From positions 496,001 through 560,000 of the forward strand of contig CAWCTH010000011.1 of the NCBI GenBank assembly GCA_963798445.1: DNA of 64,000 nt. Reading direction: 5' to 3'. Each line of letters begins with the position of its first letter. Within the stretch, counting starts at the first letter, position 1. The notes beneath the pieces were generated by a model, which was not told the DNA's origin, made no database searches, and saw only the letters and a program-made list of their open reading frames with translations. This DNA is from DASXAI01 sp963798445 (lineage in GTDB: Bacteria; Actinomycetota; Acidimicrobiia; Acidimicrobiales; Ilumatobacteraceae). Position numbers and translations under genes: made by a program. Positions 25,674-35,589 of this stretch are shown here, piece after piece.

Positions 25674-26155
25674 GAGACACCGGCTTCGGCTTCGGCCTCG
25701 TCGAGGCCCTGGGTGAGGGTGTTCCACGCCAGGGTGGCGCACTTGATGCGGACGGGGAACTTCACCACGCCGCGTAGCGCCTCGAGGTCGCCCAGCTTCA
25801 CGTCGTCCAGCTCGGCCGTGTCTTCGTCGGCGTCGCCGTCGAGGTCGTGCTCATGGATCGACATCATCGCCTTGAATGCTCGCACCAGGAGCCGGGCCTC
25901 GTCGACGGACCTGCCCTTCACCGCCTGCGACATCATCGACGCCGAGCTCTGGCTGATGGAGCAACCCTGGCCGCTGACCCGGACGTCGGTCACGGCACCG
26001 TCGTCGACGTCGAGGTACACCTGCACCTCGTCGCCGCACAGGGGGTTGAAGCCCTCGGACCGGTGCGCGGGAGGGACGGGGAGCTCGCCGCGATTGCGGG
26101 GGTTGCGGTAGTGGTCGAGGATGATCTCTCGGTAGAGGTCTTCGAGACCGGGCAT
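25670..26155 (-). CDS. sufU: SufU, zinc-dependent sulfur acceptor for SufS
   Basis: A 161-residue IscU-like SufU. The three cysteines are in NPLCGDEV (C40), GQGCSISQSS (C65) and RIKCATLAWN, and the aspartate of CGDEV is conserved. The insertion between the second and third Cys is of the Gram-positive SufU type. SufU takes persulfide from SufS. It starts 11 bases after sufS ends. Confidence 0.93.
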   Translation of the reverse strand: MPGLEDLYREIILDHYRNPRNRGELPVPPAHRSEGFNPLCGDEVQVYLDVDDGAVTDVRVSGQGCSISQSSASMMSQAVKGRSVDEARLLVRAFKAMMSIHEHDLDGDADEDTAELDDVKLGDLEALRGVVKFPVRIKCATLAWNTLTQGLDEAEAEAGVS

Positions 26156-26166
26156 GCTCGGGGCTC

Positions 26167-27398
26167 CTAGAAGGCGAAGAAGTCGGCGGCGTTGTCGAGG
26201 CCGTCGGCCAGGGCAGTGACGTCGTCGGCGTCGTTGTACAGGTACAGGCTTGCTCGGGCGGTGGCGTTCACGCCGAGGTGACGCATGAGCGGCTTGGCGC
26301 AATGGTGCCCGGCGCGTACGCAGACGTTGGTCTGGTCGAGGACCTGACTCACATCGTGGGGATGCACATCGCCGTAGGCAAACGACAGCGTGCCGCCGCG
26401 GACCTCGACGTTGTCGGGGCCGAAGATCGTGATCTGGTCGCCGAAGCGGGCCTTCAGGTCATCGATGGCGAACCGGGTGAGGCTCATCTCGTGAGCGCGC
26501 ACGTTGGCCATGCCCAGCTCGTTCAGGTAGTCGATGGCGGCGCCGAACCCCACCGCCTCGGCGATGGGCGGCGTGCCGGCTTCGAACTTGGCCGGCAGCT
26601 CGGCCGGCGTGAAGCCGTCGAGGCGGACGTCGGCGATCATGTGGCCACCACCGAGGAAGGGCGGCATGGCGTCCAGCAGCTCCTCGCGGCCCCACACCAC
26701 GCCGATGCCCGACGGGCCGCACATCTTGTGGGCCGAGAACGCCACGAAGTCGGCTCCCATGGCTTGGACGTCGGTGGGGACGTGCGGCACGTACTGGCAG
26801 GCGTCGACCACCGCGACGGCCCCGTGGGCGTGGGCGGCGTCGGTGAGGAGGCGAACCGGGGTGATGGTGCCGAGCACGTTCGACATGGCCGAGAAGCTGA
26901 AGGCCTTGGCCCCCTCCAGCAGCTCGTCCAGGTTGGAGAGGTCGAGCTGACCGTCGGGAGCGAGGCCGACCCAGCGCAGCTTGATGCCCCGCTCGGCCGC
27001 CAGCATGTGCCAGGGGACGATGTTGGCGTGGTGCTCCAGCAGGGTGAGCACGACGGTGTCGCCTTCGGCCAGGTTGGCGCGGCCCCACGACTGGATGGCC
27101 AGGTTGAGGCCCTCGGTGGCGTTCTTGACGAAGATGCAGCTGGCCTCGGACGGCGCGTTGATGAAGCGCTTCACCTTCAGCCGGGCCATCTCGAACGCCT
27201 CGGTGGCGTCGGTGGCGAGCTGGTAGGCGCTGCGGTGGGTGGGCGCGTACGACGTCTCGTAGAAGCGCTCCATGGCCTCCAGCACGGCGCGGGGCTTCTG
27301 GCTGGACGCCGCCGAGTCCAGGTACACGATGCGCTGGCCGTTGATCTGGCGGTCGAAGATCGGGAAGTCCTTGCGGATCTGCTCGACGTCGAGGTCGC

Positions 27399-27402
<4 letters not shown>
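26167..27402 (-). CDS. sufS: Cysteine desulfurase SufS
   Basis: A 411-residue group II PLP-dependent desulfurase that provides sulfur for cluster assembly. The PLP Lys lies in FSAHKMCGPSGIG and the catalytic Cys in RAGHHCAKPLM; YLDSAASSQKP and HHANIVPWH are further family marks. The start overlaps the sufC2 stop (ATGA) and sufU follows closely. Confidence 0.95.
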
Positions 27403-28172
<770 letters not shown>

Positions 28173-28188
28173 AAGGACAGTCTAATAA

Positions 28189-28206
28189 CCACTACGGCGA
28201 TAGTGG
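28189..28206. promoter_or_regulatory. Inverted repeat upstream of sufC2 (ACTA-N6-TAGT core)
   Basis: CCACTA-N6-TAGTGG, 17 bases before the sufC2 GTG and overlapping the likely promoter. It shares the ACTA-N6-TAGT core with the site upstream of sufB, arguing for one regulator of both operons. Confidence 0.65.
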
Positions 28207-28230
28207 AAAATACTTGACCCCGGTTTTCGG

Positions 28231-28275
28231 CGTTCTGACTGCGGTTCGCGCTGATTGCGACACACATCGCGCAGC
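28231..28275 (-). repeat. Interspersed 45-bp repeat, copy 2
   Basis: The reverse complement matches 3981-4025 at 41 of 45 positions. It lies between the end of the gene at 28296 and sufC2, both on the minus strand. Confidence 0.75.
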
Positions 28276-28295
28276 AGAACGCTGCCGTGGCGGGC

Positions 28296-28679
28296 TCAGT
28301 CGTGGTCGCGGAGGTCTTCCTTCCACGCTCGGAAGCGCTGATGGCGCCGGCCGCTGGGCCCGAGGCCGTCGCCGGAACTGTCAGGGAACAGGCGGAAGGT
28401 GTGCTGGCGGGCGGTGTCGCGGGCGTCAGCCACGAAGTACCGGGCGTCGGCGTGGTTGGCAGGGCCGGCCCGCCACAGCAGCCACTCGCCGATGCGGCGC
28501 TTGTAGGTGGCCACCGGCCGACCGGGGAGGTCGTCGCCGAGGGCGAGCAGCTCGGCCGGCGCCTCGACCCACGCCGTGGCCGGGATGTTGCGGTCGCGCA
28601 GGGGCGTGGGCGGCAGGTCGGCCGTGTGGACGGGGGTGTCGTCGATGGGGCGCTGGTCAGCGGGCAGCGCCACGGTCAC
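28296..28679 (-). CDS. Hypothetical protein following the metallo-hydrolase
   Basis: A 127-residue protein with no family that I can name. It is Pro-rich at the start, has a central VATYKRRIGEWLLWRAGPAN segment, and ends with Arg-rich sequence RRHQRFRAWKEDLRDHD. GTG 28679 overlaps the stop of the upstream hydrolase (GTGA) once the frameshift there is corrected. It is therefore a separate coupled gene, not the C-terminus of the hydrolase. Confidence 0.65.
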   Translation of the reverse strand: MTVALPADQRPIDDTPVHTADLPPTPLRDRNIPATAWVEAPAELLALGDDLPGRPVATYKRRIGEWLLWRAGPANHADARYFVADARDTARQHTFRLFPDSSGDGLGPSGRRHQRFRAWKEDLRDHD

Positions 28680-29288
28680 CAGCCCCGGTCGATCCACTCC
28701 TGCAGGTGGGGCCGCTCGGTGCCGATGGTGGTGTCGTCGCCGTGGCCGGGCAGCACGATGGTGTCGGCCGGCAGCGGGAAGAGCAGCTCGTCGAGCGACC
28801 GGATGATGGTGGGGAAGTCGCCACCCTCGAACGTGGTGTTGCCCGGGGCCGCCGGGGAAGAGGGTGTCGCCGCTGAACAGGATGGGCGAGCCCTCCACGA
28901 GGAAGCACATCGAGCCGGGCGTGTGGCCGGGGGTGAGGAGGGTGTGCAGGCGGGTGCGGCCGACCTCGATCACCGAGCCGGGCTCGAGGAACACGTCGTA
29001 GCCGACGTCCTTGAGCCGGGGGGCGTCCTGGACGGTGATGCCGACCTCGTAGCCGGCCTCGCGCATCTGGGGCACGGCCTGGATGTGGTCGCCGTGGCCG
29101 TGGGTCTCGAGGATGCGCCGGACGTTGAGTCGTTGGGCCAGCTCGAGGAGCTTCTCGTGCTCGTTGGCGGCGTCGAGCAGGACGGCGTCGCCGGTGGCCT
29201 TGTCGCGCAGCACGAACACGTTGTTCTCGTAGGGGCCGACGACGAGCTTGTGGATCTCGATCTGGGTGTCGTCGTAGTGGAGCGTCAC
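28676..29288 (-). CDS. Glyoxalase-II-like MBL-fold hydrolase (frameshifted)
   Basis: About 204 residues after correction. The metal motif is THGHGDHI, with further ligands in LLTPGHTPGS, FSGDTLFPGGPG and VLPGHGDDTTIG. The frame breaks near 28853, right after FPGGPG: one surplus base separates it from the expected NTTFEGGDFPTII continuation, which ends at 28676. Form and length fit small hydroxyacylglutathione-hydrolase-like enzymes; the thioester substrate is unknown. Confidence 0.8.
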
Positions 29289-29321
29289 GCCCCCAGTCTG
29301 CCCGCGTCCGTGCCCCACCCC

Positions 29322-29385
29322 GTTTCGCGCAGCCCGCGCGCTCGGCCGCGCTCTGGCGCGGCCGAGCGTTCAGCCCGCGCGAAAC
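29322..29385. repeat. GC-rich palindromic element, copy 2
   Basis: Outer arms 29322-29330 and 29377-29385 (GTTTCGCGC and its complement) enclose inner 13-bp arms 29339-29351 and 29356-29368 with a TCTG loop. AGCCCGCGCG is directly repeated in both flanks. The 17-mer GCGCGCTCGGCCGCGCT is identical to that in the element at 11472. Confidence 0.65.
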
Positions 29386-29428
29386 CGGGGGTGGGGGCCG
29401 GGCGGCGGGGCGGGGGGTGGGCGGGCCG

Positions 29429-29835
29429 TCAGGTGGACACGACGTCGAAGCCGAGGGCGAGGGCCACCGGGATCTGGTGGTCGTCGAAGGTGGCGAAGGT
29501 GACCGGGCGGGGCAGCCGGTCGGCGGCGGCCAGGTGGATGGCGTCGACGATGCGCAAGCGGGTGGGCCCGGGCCAGACCTTCGGCCCGCTCCAGGCAGCC
29601 GGCGTCGACGGGCACCACGGCGATGCGCTCCCAGTCGGTGCGCAGCGCCCGCCGGAGGTCGTCGCGCTCGGTCTCGTCGTCGCTGAGCCGGTCGGCCAGC
29701 ACCAGCGCCTCGGTGAGGGCGAGCGCCGACGCGCACCAGTCGGGGTCGGCCCGGCAGGCGTCGAGCACCAGCTCACGGCCGGGGAAGTCGATGGAGCGGG
29801 CGACGAGGGCGCTCGATGTCCAGGAACAGCGTCAC
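29429..29835 (-). CDS. PIN-domain toxin of a Phd/PIN pair (two frameshifts)
   Basis: GTG 29835 begins MTLFLDI, then the frame shifts near 29811 to SALVARSIDFPGRELVLDAC and shifts back near 29585 to RLRIVDAIHLAAADRLP. Corrected, it is a PIN ribonuclease of about 135 residues with acidic D6, E in ALTEALV, and D in IVDAIHLA. The two shifts compensate each other. Because all motifs survive, sequence errors are more likely than decay. Confidence 0.7.
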
Positions 29836-30109
29836 CGGCCGCGCACGTCCACAGCAGCCGGTCGAGCCGGAAGCCGGCCCACACCGCCACCGAGACCTCC
29901 GACGCGCCCCGGTCGGCGCGCCGGGGCAGCGTGACCAGGCCGCGCGCCGCCAGGTCGTCCAGCGTCACCGCGCCGCCGGCGGGCTCGAGCGGGCCGAGCT
30001 GGGCGACCGGGCGGCCGTCGACGGTGATCACGATGCGCTCGCCTCCGCCGGCCCGCCGCACCGCCGACGCCGTCGCATTGCGCAGCTCCCGTACCCCGAT
30101 CCGGTCCAT
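29832..30109 (-). CDS. Phd/YefM-type antitoxin (frameshifted end)
   Basis: ATG 30109 gives MDRIGVRELRNATASAVRR and GERIVITVDGRPVAQLGPL, the classic Phd/prevent-host-death start, so the product should bind DNA and the adjacent PIN toxin. The frame breaks near 29852; in the next frame the end reads DVRGR-stop and overlaps the toxin GTG (GTGA), the expected arrangement. About 92 residues. Confidence 0.75.
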
Positions 30110-30139
30110 CGGCCGACCGTAGCACCGGTGTACACACAA

Positions 30140-30157
30140 CGATTCGCTACCGAATCG
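30140..30157. promoter_or_regulatory. 18-bp near-palindrome, operator candidate upstream of acyl-CoA dehydrogenase
   Basis: CGATTCGCTACCGAATCG differs at one base from the perfect palindrome at 1782-1799 and sits at nearly the same distance (22 against 20 bases) from the start codon. Confidence 0.7.
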
Positions 30158-30179
30158 GCGCCGATGCAAGACTTTGGCC

Positions 30180-31296
30180 ATGAACTTCGCCTTCAGCGAG
30201 GAGCAGGAAGAGCTCCGCAAGACCGTCCGTTCGTTCCTCGACCAGAAGTCGCCCGAGACCGAGGTCCGGCGCCTGATGGAGACCGAGGAGGGCTACGACC
30301 CCGCCGTCTGGAAGCAGATGGGCGAGCAGCTCGGCCTCCAGGGCCTGATCATCCCCGAGGAGTTCGGCGGCTCGGGCTACACCTACGTCGAGCTCGGCGT
30401 GGTGCTCGAGGAGATGGGCCGGGCCCTGCTGTGCGCCCCCTACTTCTCGACCGTGGTGCTGGCCGCCAACACCCTCATCCACTCCGGTGACGAGGCCGCC
30501 AAGAAGGACTACCTCCCGGGCATCGCCTCCGGCGAGACCATCGCCACGCTGGCCTTCACCGAGCCCTCGGGCAAGTGGGACGAGGCCGGCATCACCCTGC
30601 CCGCCACCAAGACGGGCGACGGCTGGACGCTCAGCGGCACGAAGAGCTTCGTGCTCGACGGCGCCACCGCCAACCTCATCCTGGTGGCCGCCCGCACCGG
30701 CAAGGGCGTGAGCCTGTTCGCGGTGGACGGCTGACGCCGCCGGGCTCACCCGCACCTCGCTGTCCACCATGGACCAGACCCGCAAGCAGGCCAAGCTCGA
30801 GTTCGCCGACACGCCGGCCCGCCTCATCGGCACCGAGGGCGACGGCTGGGCCACGCTGTCGACGGTGCTCGACCTCGCCGCCGTCGGCCTCGCCGCCGAG
30901 CAGGTCGGTGGCGCCCAGAAGGTGCTCGACATGGCGGTCGAGTACGCCAAGGTCCGCGTGCAGTTCGGCCGCCCGATCGGCTCGTTCCAGGCCATCAAGC
31001 ACAAGTGCGCCGACATGCTGCTCGAGGTCGAGTCGGCCAAGTCGGCCGCCTACTACGCCATGTGGTGCGCCGCCGAGCTGAACGACGAGCTGCCGTCGGT
31101 GGCCTCCCTGGCCAAGGCGTACTGCTCCGAGGCGTACTTCCACGCCGCCGCCGAGAACATCCAGATCCACGGCGGCATCGGCTTCACGTGGGAGCACCCC
31201 GCCCACCTGTACTTCAAGCGGGCCAAGTCGTCGGAGCTGCTGTTCGGCGACCCCACCTACCACCGCGAGCTCCTCGCCCAGCGCATCGGCATCTGA
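30180..31296 (+). CDS. Acyl-CoA dehydrogenase (frameshifted)
   Basis: About 372 residues after joining two frames at about 30733, where one surplus T turns VDGDAAGLTRT into VDG-stop. FAD-dependent alpha,beta-oxidation of an acyl-CoA is expected. The N-terminal helical domain starts NFAFSEEQEELRKTVR; the middle domain has LAFTEPSG; the C-terminal domain has RVQFGRPIGSFQAIKHK and QIHGGIGFTWEHPAHLY, as in FadE proteins of lipid, sterol or branched-chain catabolism. A palindrome shared with the MaoC-like gene suggests one regulon. The in-frame TGA here is not a Sec codon: the frame differs on the two sides. Confidence 0.88.
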
Positions 31297-31305
31297 GCAC
31301 GTGCG

Positions 31306-31348
31306 CCGCGGCGCTCGGCTCTCCCGGCGGGGAGCTCGGGCGCCGCGG
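31306..31348 (+). terminator. GC stem-loop after the acyl-CoA dehydrogenase
   Basis: CCGCGGCGC (31306-31314) pairs with GCGCCGCGG (31340-31348), with an inner TCCC/GGGA pairing. It begins 9 bases after the stop. No U tract follows, as is common in high-GC actinobacteria. Confidence 0.5.
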
Positions 31349-31390
31349 TTGCGCGTCCGGACCGGGACGGGCGAATAGCGTCACCCTCCG

Positions 31391-31831
31391 GTGTCTGTCG
31401 CCGCCGTCCTCATCCTGGCTGTGGCCGCCGTGGTGGTGTTCGCCATCGCCGCCGCGGCGATCGGCCGCGAGGCCCGCCGCCTCGACGCCGTCGCCCCGCG
31501 CGCCACCTACGTGCTCGACGAGGCCGTCGACTACGTGGCCGACCACCTCCCGCCCGAGAGCCAGGCCCGCCTCACCCACGCCGAGGTGCGCCAGCTCCTG
31601 CAGCTCCACATGGCTCAGTTGCGCCGCTACGGGCTGCAGCCACCGGTGGCCGTCGATCAGGTGCAGGGCATCGACGACGTGGTGGTGGAGGAGACCGATG
31701 CCGCCGGCTACCTGATCGGCCAGGTGGACGCGGCCGGCATGGACGTCACCGATGTCGACGTGGTGAACGTGGTCGATGCCCACCTCGCCTACTTCGACTA
31801 CATCGGTGCGGTAGGCCCGCCGGCCGTCTGA
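31391..31831 (+). CDS. Hypothetical protein with N-terminal membrane helix
   Basis: A 146-residue protein: one N-terminal helix (AAVLILAVAAVVVFAIAAAAI), then a soluble domain with PRATYVLDEAVDYVADHLPP and an HAEVRQLLQLHMAQLRRYGL helix, and an acidic, Val/Asp-rich end. I know no function for it. It lies alone between two stem-loop-bearing gaps. Confidence 0.65.
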   Translation: MSVAAVLILAVAAVVVFAIAAAAIGREARRLDAVAPRATYVLDEAVDYVADHLPPESQARLTHAEVRQLLQLHMAQLRRYGLQPPVAVDQVQGIDDVVVEETDAAGYLIGQVDAAGMDVTDVDVVNVVDAHLAYFDYIGAVGPPAV

Positions 31832-31954
31832 GCCGGCGTGGCCGCGGCTCCGGCGGTGACGGGCCATCGAACGCACCTCGTGGCCGGCCGTGCGCACACC
31901 GGCCGATTGGTCCGTGGTCACTGCGGTGCGTGGTCGATGGCGGTCGCCGGTGTC

Positions 31955-32138
31955 TGTTCTCGGCGTACATCTGCGTCAAATCTGCGGCAGAGGCGCGACG
32001 AGAAGCAGGTATGCACCGAGAACCACCGCCGAAACGCTCACCCACCGTGGGTTCGGGGCGGGGAGGTCTCGCCCGGCGGCGACGCCGCCACCGAACGTTC
32101 CCCCGCCGGCCCGGCGACCCGGCGGCGACGCCGCCACC
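31955..32138 (-). repeat. Interspersed repeat family 2, copy B, plus 21-bp direct repeat
   Basis: In the gap 31832-32270, 32012-32078 match copy A (23772-23838) in reverse orientation at roughly 85%; weaker similarity extends to about 31970. Next to it the 21-mer at 32072-32092, rich in GGCGGCGACGCCGCC, is repeated exactly at 32118-32138. No protein-coding gene is supported in this gap. Confidence 0.6.
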
Positions 32139-32270
32139 CGATGACCCGGCGGCCCATCTGCCCTCCGACCGCCTGGGGCGTGACGGCGGTCATACCTACG
32201 TCGCCGCCGGCGCGGAAATACGCAGTCGTCCCGATATCGCCGCCATGGTTCAGGAGCGCATGCTCGATGC

Positions 32271-32465
32271 ATGCACCCCTTCCAGAACATCAACCTCGCC
32301 CACTCCCACGTCGGCGACATGCAGGCCACCGCCAGCCGCCACCGCCTCGCTCGCCAGGCCCGCCGCGCCCGGCGCGGCGCCCGCAGCCCGGCGCCGACCG
32401 CGGCGCCCGACCCCATGCCGCTCCGGTCCGTCGTTGAGCCCGACGAGCGCCGGCCCGCCGCCTGA
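32271..32465 (+). CDS. Candidate small basic protein
   Basis: A 64-residue ORF starting MHPFQNINLAHSHVGDM and containing ATASRHRLARQARRARRGAR, a pattern like the short Arg-rich actinobacterial proteins with an IADLHREA-RLARQARR type helix. An AGGAG at 32251-32255 lies 15 bases upstream, a little far. The remaining bases to 32590 hold degenerate CTCGAACCCCCG-type short repeats and no gene. Confidence 0.5.
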   Translation: MHPFQNINLAHSHVGDMQATASRHRLARQARRARRGARSPAPTAAPDPMPLRSVVEPDERRPAA

Positions 32466-32590
32466 GCGCCCGCCGAAACCCCCACTCGAACTCCCGCTCG
32501 ACACCCGACCCGAAAGCCGGCTCGAACCCCCGCTCGAACCCCTCCTCGGATCCTGAGAGGGCTGCTCCGGGCGGCAGTACGCTCGATCGC

Positions 32591-35332
32591 ATGCTGGCGG
32601 CCAGGACCGGACTCAGTCCCGTCATGGTCGGGCGAGCCGCGCCCCTCAGCCGCCTCACGGGTCTCGTCGCCGATCCGCATCCCGACGGCCCGGCCGCCGT
32701 CGCCCTCGTCACCGGTGAGCCCGGCGTGGGCAAGACCCGCCTGGTCCAAGAGCTCATCGGGAGCCTGCCCACCGGCGCGGTGGTCCTGGCCGGCGGGGCC
32801 GAGCCCGGCTCCCTCGGCCGCCCGTTCGAGGTGGTGCGGGCCATCCTGGCCGAGCCGTTCGTGCCAACCGGCGAGGACGGTACGCGGGCAGCGGTGGACG
32901 CCATCGTGGCGCGCATCGGGACCCGGCCTGCGGTGGTGGTGTTCGAGGACCTGCACTGGGCCGACGCCGAGAGCGTGGCCGTGTTCGAGGCGCTTGCCAA
33001 CGCCCCCTTGCCGGCAACGCTGGTCGTGGGCACGTGCCGCCCGGACGAGCTGACCCGGCGCCTGCCGGCCGGCGAGATGCTGGAGCGGCTGGAGCGGCGG
33101 CACTTCGTGCATCACGTCCACCTGGAGCGCCTGGACCGGGGTGACGTCGGGGCGTTCCTGGCGTCCGTCTACGGCAAGCTGCCGCCGTCGGGCCTCATCG
33201 ATGCGTTGCACGGCCGCACCGGCGGGAACCCCTTCTTCCTGGAGGAGATCCTGAACGTCGCCGGCGATCTCGACCCGGCCGAGCTCGATCGTCAACCCCT
33301 GCCATGGTCGCTGGCGGAGCTGGTGCGCTCGCAGCTCGACGGGCTCTCCGACGACGAGCGGCGCCTCGTGGAGGCGGCCGCCGTGCTGGGGCGCCGGGCC
33401 GAGTTCGACCTGCTGGCGGTGCTGACGCGCACCAGCGAGGACGAGATGATCGCCATCTTGCGGGCGCTGCTCGACCGGGGCCTGCTCATGGAGGACTGCG
33501 AGGACTCCTTCGTGTTCCGCCACGCCCTCGTGCGCGACGCCGTCGAACAGCAGCTGCTCGGGCGCGAGCGCCGCCGGCTGCACGAGCTGGCGCTGCAGGC
33601 GCTGCGGGAGTCGCCGTGCGAGGACCTGGCCGCGCTTGCCCATCACGCTCGCGGCGCTGGTCGCTACGACGAGTTCGTGGTGCTGGCTCGGGAGGGGGCG
33701 GCGTCGTACCTGGACGGCGGGTCGAGCCACCAGGCGCTGAGGCTGGCGTCGGACGCCCTTGGCGAGGCGCCCGACGACACGGAGCTGCTCGGTGCCGCCG
33801 CCCGTGCGGCGTGGTTGCTGGGCCTCTTCGACGAGGCCCTGGCCCACGTGCACCACTGGCACCGCGTCACCCGCTCCCGTGGCGCCGGCGAGCGGGCGGC
33901 CTCGGCCCGCATGCTCGGCCGGATCCTGCACGAGCTGGACCGGCCCGACGAGCTGTGGGAGGTCGTGGCCGAGATGGAGACGCTCGTGGACGAGCTGGCG
34001 CCAGGGGAGGATCGCGCCCTCACGATGGCGTCGCTGGCCCAACTGAACATGTTGCGTTACCGCACCGAGGAGGCGGTGGCATGGGCCGACCGGGCCATCG
34101 CCGAAGCCGACGCCGTGGGGGCCAAGGGCGTACGGGCCCAGGCCATGGTGGAACGGGCGTCGGCCCTGGCCGACGTGCCCGGCAGCCTGGAGAGCGGCGC
34201 CGCCATGATGCGAGAAGCCATCGCCGAAGCCGAGGCCGTCGGTGACTGGGTGCTGGTGGCGCGCGCCATCAACAACATGGCCAAGTACGTGCCGCTGACC
34301 ACCCCCGAGGGCCAGCGCAACGTGGCCCGGCTACGGGAGGCCAACGAGCGGGCCGGCTTCGACGGCATGGGGGCGCACTCGTACCGCTTCCGCATGGTGG
34401 AGAACGCCATGGTGCACGGTGACCTCGCCGACAGCCGCCGCCAGCTCGACGCCATGCCGGCGCTGAGCGGACCCCACATCAGGGGCTGGCACTACGTGCT
34501 CGACGGCATCCTCAGCCTGGAGGAGGGACGCGTCGATCACGCGGCGCGCTGCCTGCAGCTGACCAGCCCCCAGAGCAACCCCAACGACACGGCCGTCATC
34601 GTGACGTTCGCCCTGTCGGTCGCGGCCCACCAGGGCGACCGGGTCGAGGCCCAACGCTGCATCGACGTCATCGTGGCCGACAGCGCCCACTACGAGTTCC
34701 ACACCGACGCCGAGACCATCATCGACCGCCTGGAAGCGCTGGAGCGGATCGGGCTGGCCGCCCAGGCGCCCGCTGTCGTGGCGGTGTGGCGCGCACGGGT
34801 CCTGGCCAACGCGCCGATCCTGGCCGTGGCCGACGGCCTCCTGGCGGCCGTCGCCGCCCGCCATGACGACGCCGTGGCTCTCCTCACCGACGCCTTGGAC
34901 CAGCGCCCGTTGTTCCTGACCGCCTACCAGCGGGCCCGCGTGCGCCTCGTGCTGGCCCGCTCGCTGGCGGCGCTCGGCCGGCGGTCCGAGGCGCTGGCCG
35001 CCGCCACCGCCGCCCGGGTCGATCTGGACCGTTGGCCAGGCTGGCGGCGCAACGAGATCGACACCCTCATCCGGCGTCTCGAGGGTGGCGGCGCGGGCAC
35101 CGACACCCAGGGCGACCTTACGGCGCGTGAGCGGGAAGTGGCCATCTTGCTGGCCGAAGGGCTGAGCAACGCCGAGGTGGCGCGGCGGCTCTACATCTCC
35201 CCCAAGACGGCCGCCGTGCACGTCTCCAACATCCTGACGAAGCTGGGCATGGCCAGCCGGGCCGAGGTTGCCGCCTGGGCCGTGCGCTCAGGCCTGGCCG
35301 CCGGAGGAAACGGCGTCGCATCCCGCTCCTGA
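32591..35332 (+). CDS. Large ATP-binding LuxR-family regulator (LAL/MalT-like)
   Basis: A 913-residue signal-transducing ATPase. The N-terminal AAA/NACHT-like domain has Walker A GEPGVGKTRL near residue 45 and Walker B VVVFEDLHWAD. A long helical, TPR-like middle region (about 370-830) follows. The C-terminal LuxR helix-turn-helix reads LTAREREVAILLAEGLSNAE with SPKTAAVHVSNILTKLG. Such proteins bind inducer and ATP and activate nearby or distant operons. It directly precedes the structured leader of the glycan locus, which may be a target. Confidence 0.9.
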   Translation: MLAARTGLSPVMVGRAAPLSRLTGLVADPHPDGPAAVALVTGEPGVGKTRLVQELIGSLPTGAVVLAGGAEPGSLGRPFEVVRAILAEPFVPTGEDGTRAAVDAIVARIGTRPAVVVFEDLHWADAESVAVFEALANAPLPATLVVGTCRPDELTRRLPAGEMLERLERRHFVHHVHLERLDRGDVGAFLASVYGKLPPSGLIDALHGRTGGNPFFLEEILNVAGDLDPAELDRQPLPWSLAELVRSQLDGLSDDERRLVEAAAVLGRRAEFDLLAVLTRTSEDEMIAILRALLDRGLLMEDCEDSFVFRHALVRDAVEQQLLGRERRRLHELALQALRESPCEDLAALAHHARGAGRYDEFVVLAREGAASYLDGGSSHQALRLASDALGEAPDDTELLGAAARAAWLLGLFDEALAHVHHWHRVTRSRGAGERAASARMLGRILHELDRPDELWEVVAEMETLVDELAPGEDRALTMASLAQLNMLRYRTEEAVAWADRAIAEADAVGAKGVRAQAMVERASALADVPGSLESGAAMMREAIAEAEAVGDWVLVARAINNMAKYVPLTTPEGQRNVARLREANERAGFDGMGAHSYRFRMVENAMVHGDLADSRRQLDAMPALSGPHIRGWHYVLDGILSLEEGRVDHAARCLQLTSPQSNPNDTAVIVTFALSVAAHQGDRVEAQRCIDVIVADSAHYEFHTDAETIIDRLEALERIGLAAQAPAVVAVWRARVLANAPILAVADGLLAAVAARHDDAVALLTDALDQRPLFLTAYQRARVRLVLARSLAALGRRSEALAAATAARVDLDRWPGWRRNEIDTLIRRLEGGGAGTDTQGDLTAREREVAILLAEGLSNAEVARRLYISPKTAAVHVSNILTKLGMASRAEVAAWAVRSGLAAGGNGVASRS

Positions 35333-35333
35333 T

Positions 35334-35563
35334 GTGATTGACTGGTGCCACCAGAGGAAGGAGGTGGTCCAGCTGATAAGTGAATGTACTGGGACCCTGG
35401 AGGTGGCTGGCCGCTAGTCGGCTCGCTGGACCATCTGGCGATTTCCCGCCATCCACCCCTGTCAGGCAACCCGAGCTGGTCCCCCGGGAGTCACTGTGCC
35501 TGGCTGGTTTCTTCTAGCGAACTCTCCGTGCAACGGGAGCGTGCCGATGGTGCGCTCCCGTTG
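35334..35563 (+). promoter_or_regulatory. Structured leader with a 27-codon ORF ahead of the glycan locus
   Basis: GTG 35334 opens a 27-codon ORF (ends TAG 35417) reading IDWCHQRKEVVQLISECTG and containing an extended anti-16S-like AGGAAGGAGGTGGTCC. TGGTCCAGC (35365-35373) is the exact complement of GCTGGACCA (35425-35433), so the purine tract can be sequestered. CTGGTG-C-CACCAG makes a hairpin at 35342-35354. A terminator-like stem with 11-bp perfect arms (35531-35541, 35553-35563) precedes the first methyltransferase. This layout fits attenuation or a regulatory RNA; no known riboswitch class is recognised. Confidence 0.5.
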
Positions 35564-35589
35564 CCGCGTCTCCGGGCCAGAATGAGGCA

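Noticed and set aside
30720..30740. A second possible Sec codon in the acyl-CoA dehydrogenase
   Set aside because: The conserved protein continues in a different frame after the TGA, so this is a one-base shift, not read-through; no hairpin fits.
32466..32590. CTCGAACCCCCG-like short repeats as a CRISPR array
   Set aside because: Units are degenerate, irregular and lack spacers of constant length; no cas genes are present in the window.
31976..34042. A 688-codon minus-strand open frame opposite the LuxR-type regulator
   Set aside because: It is the complementary shadow of a well-conserved gene and shows no domain.
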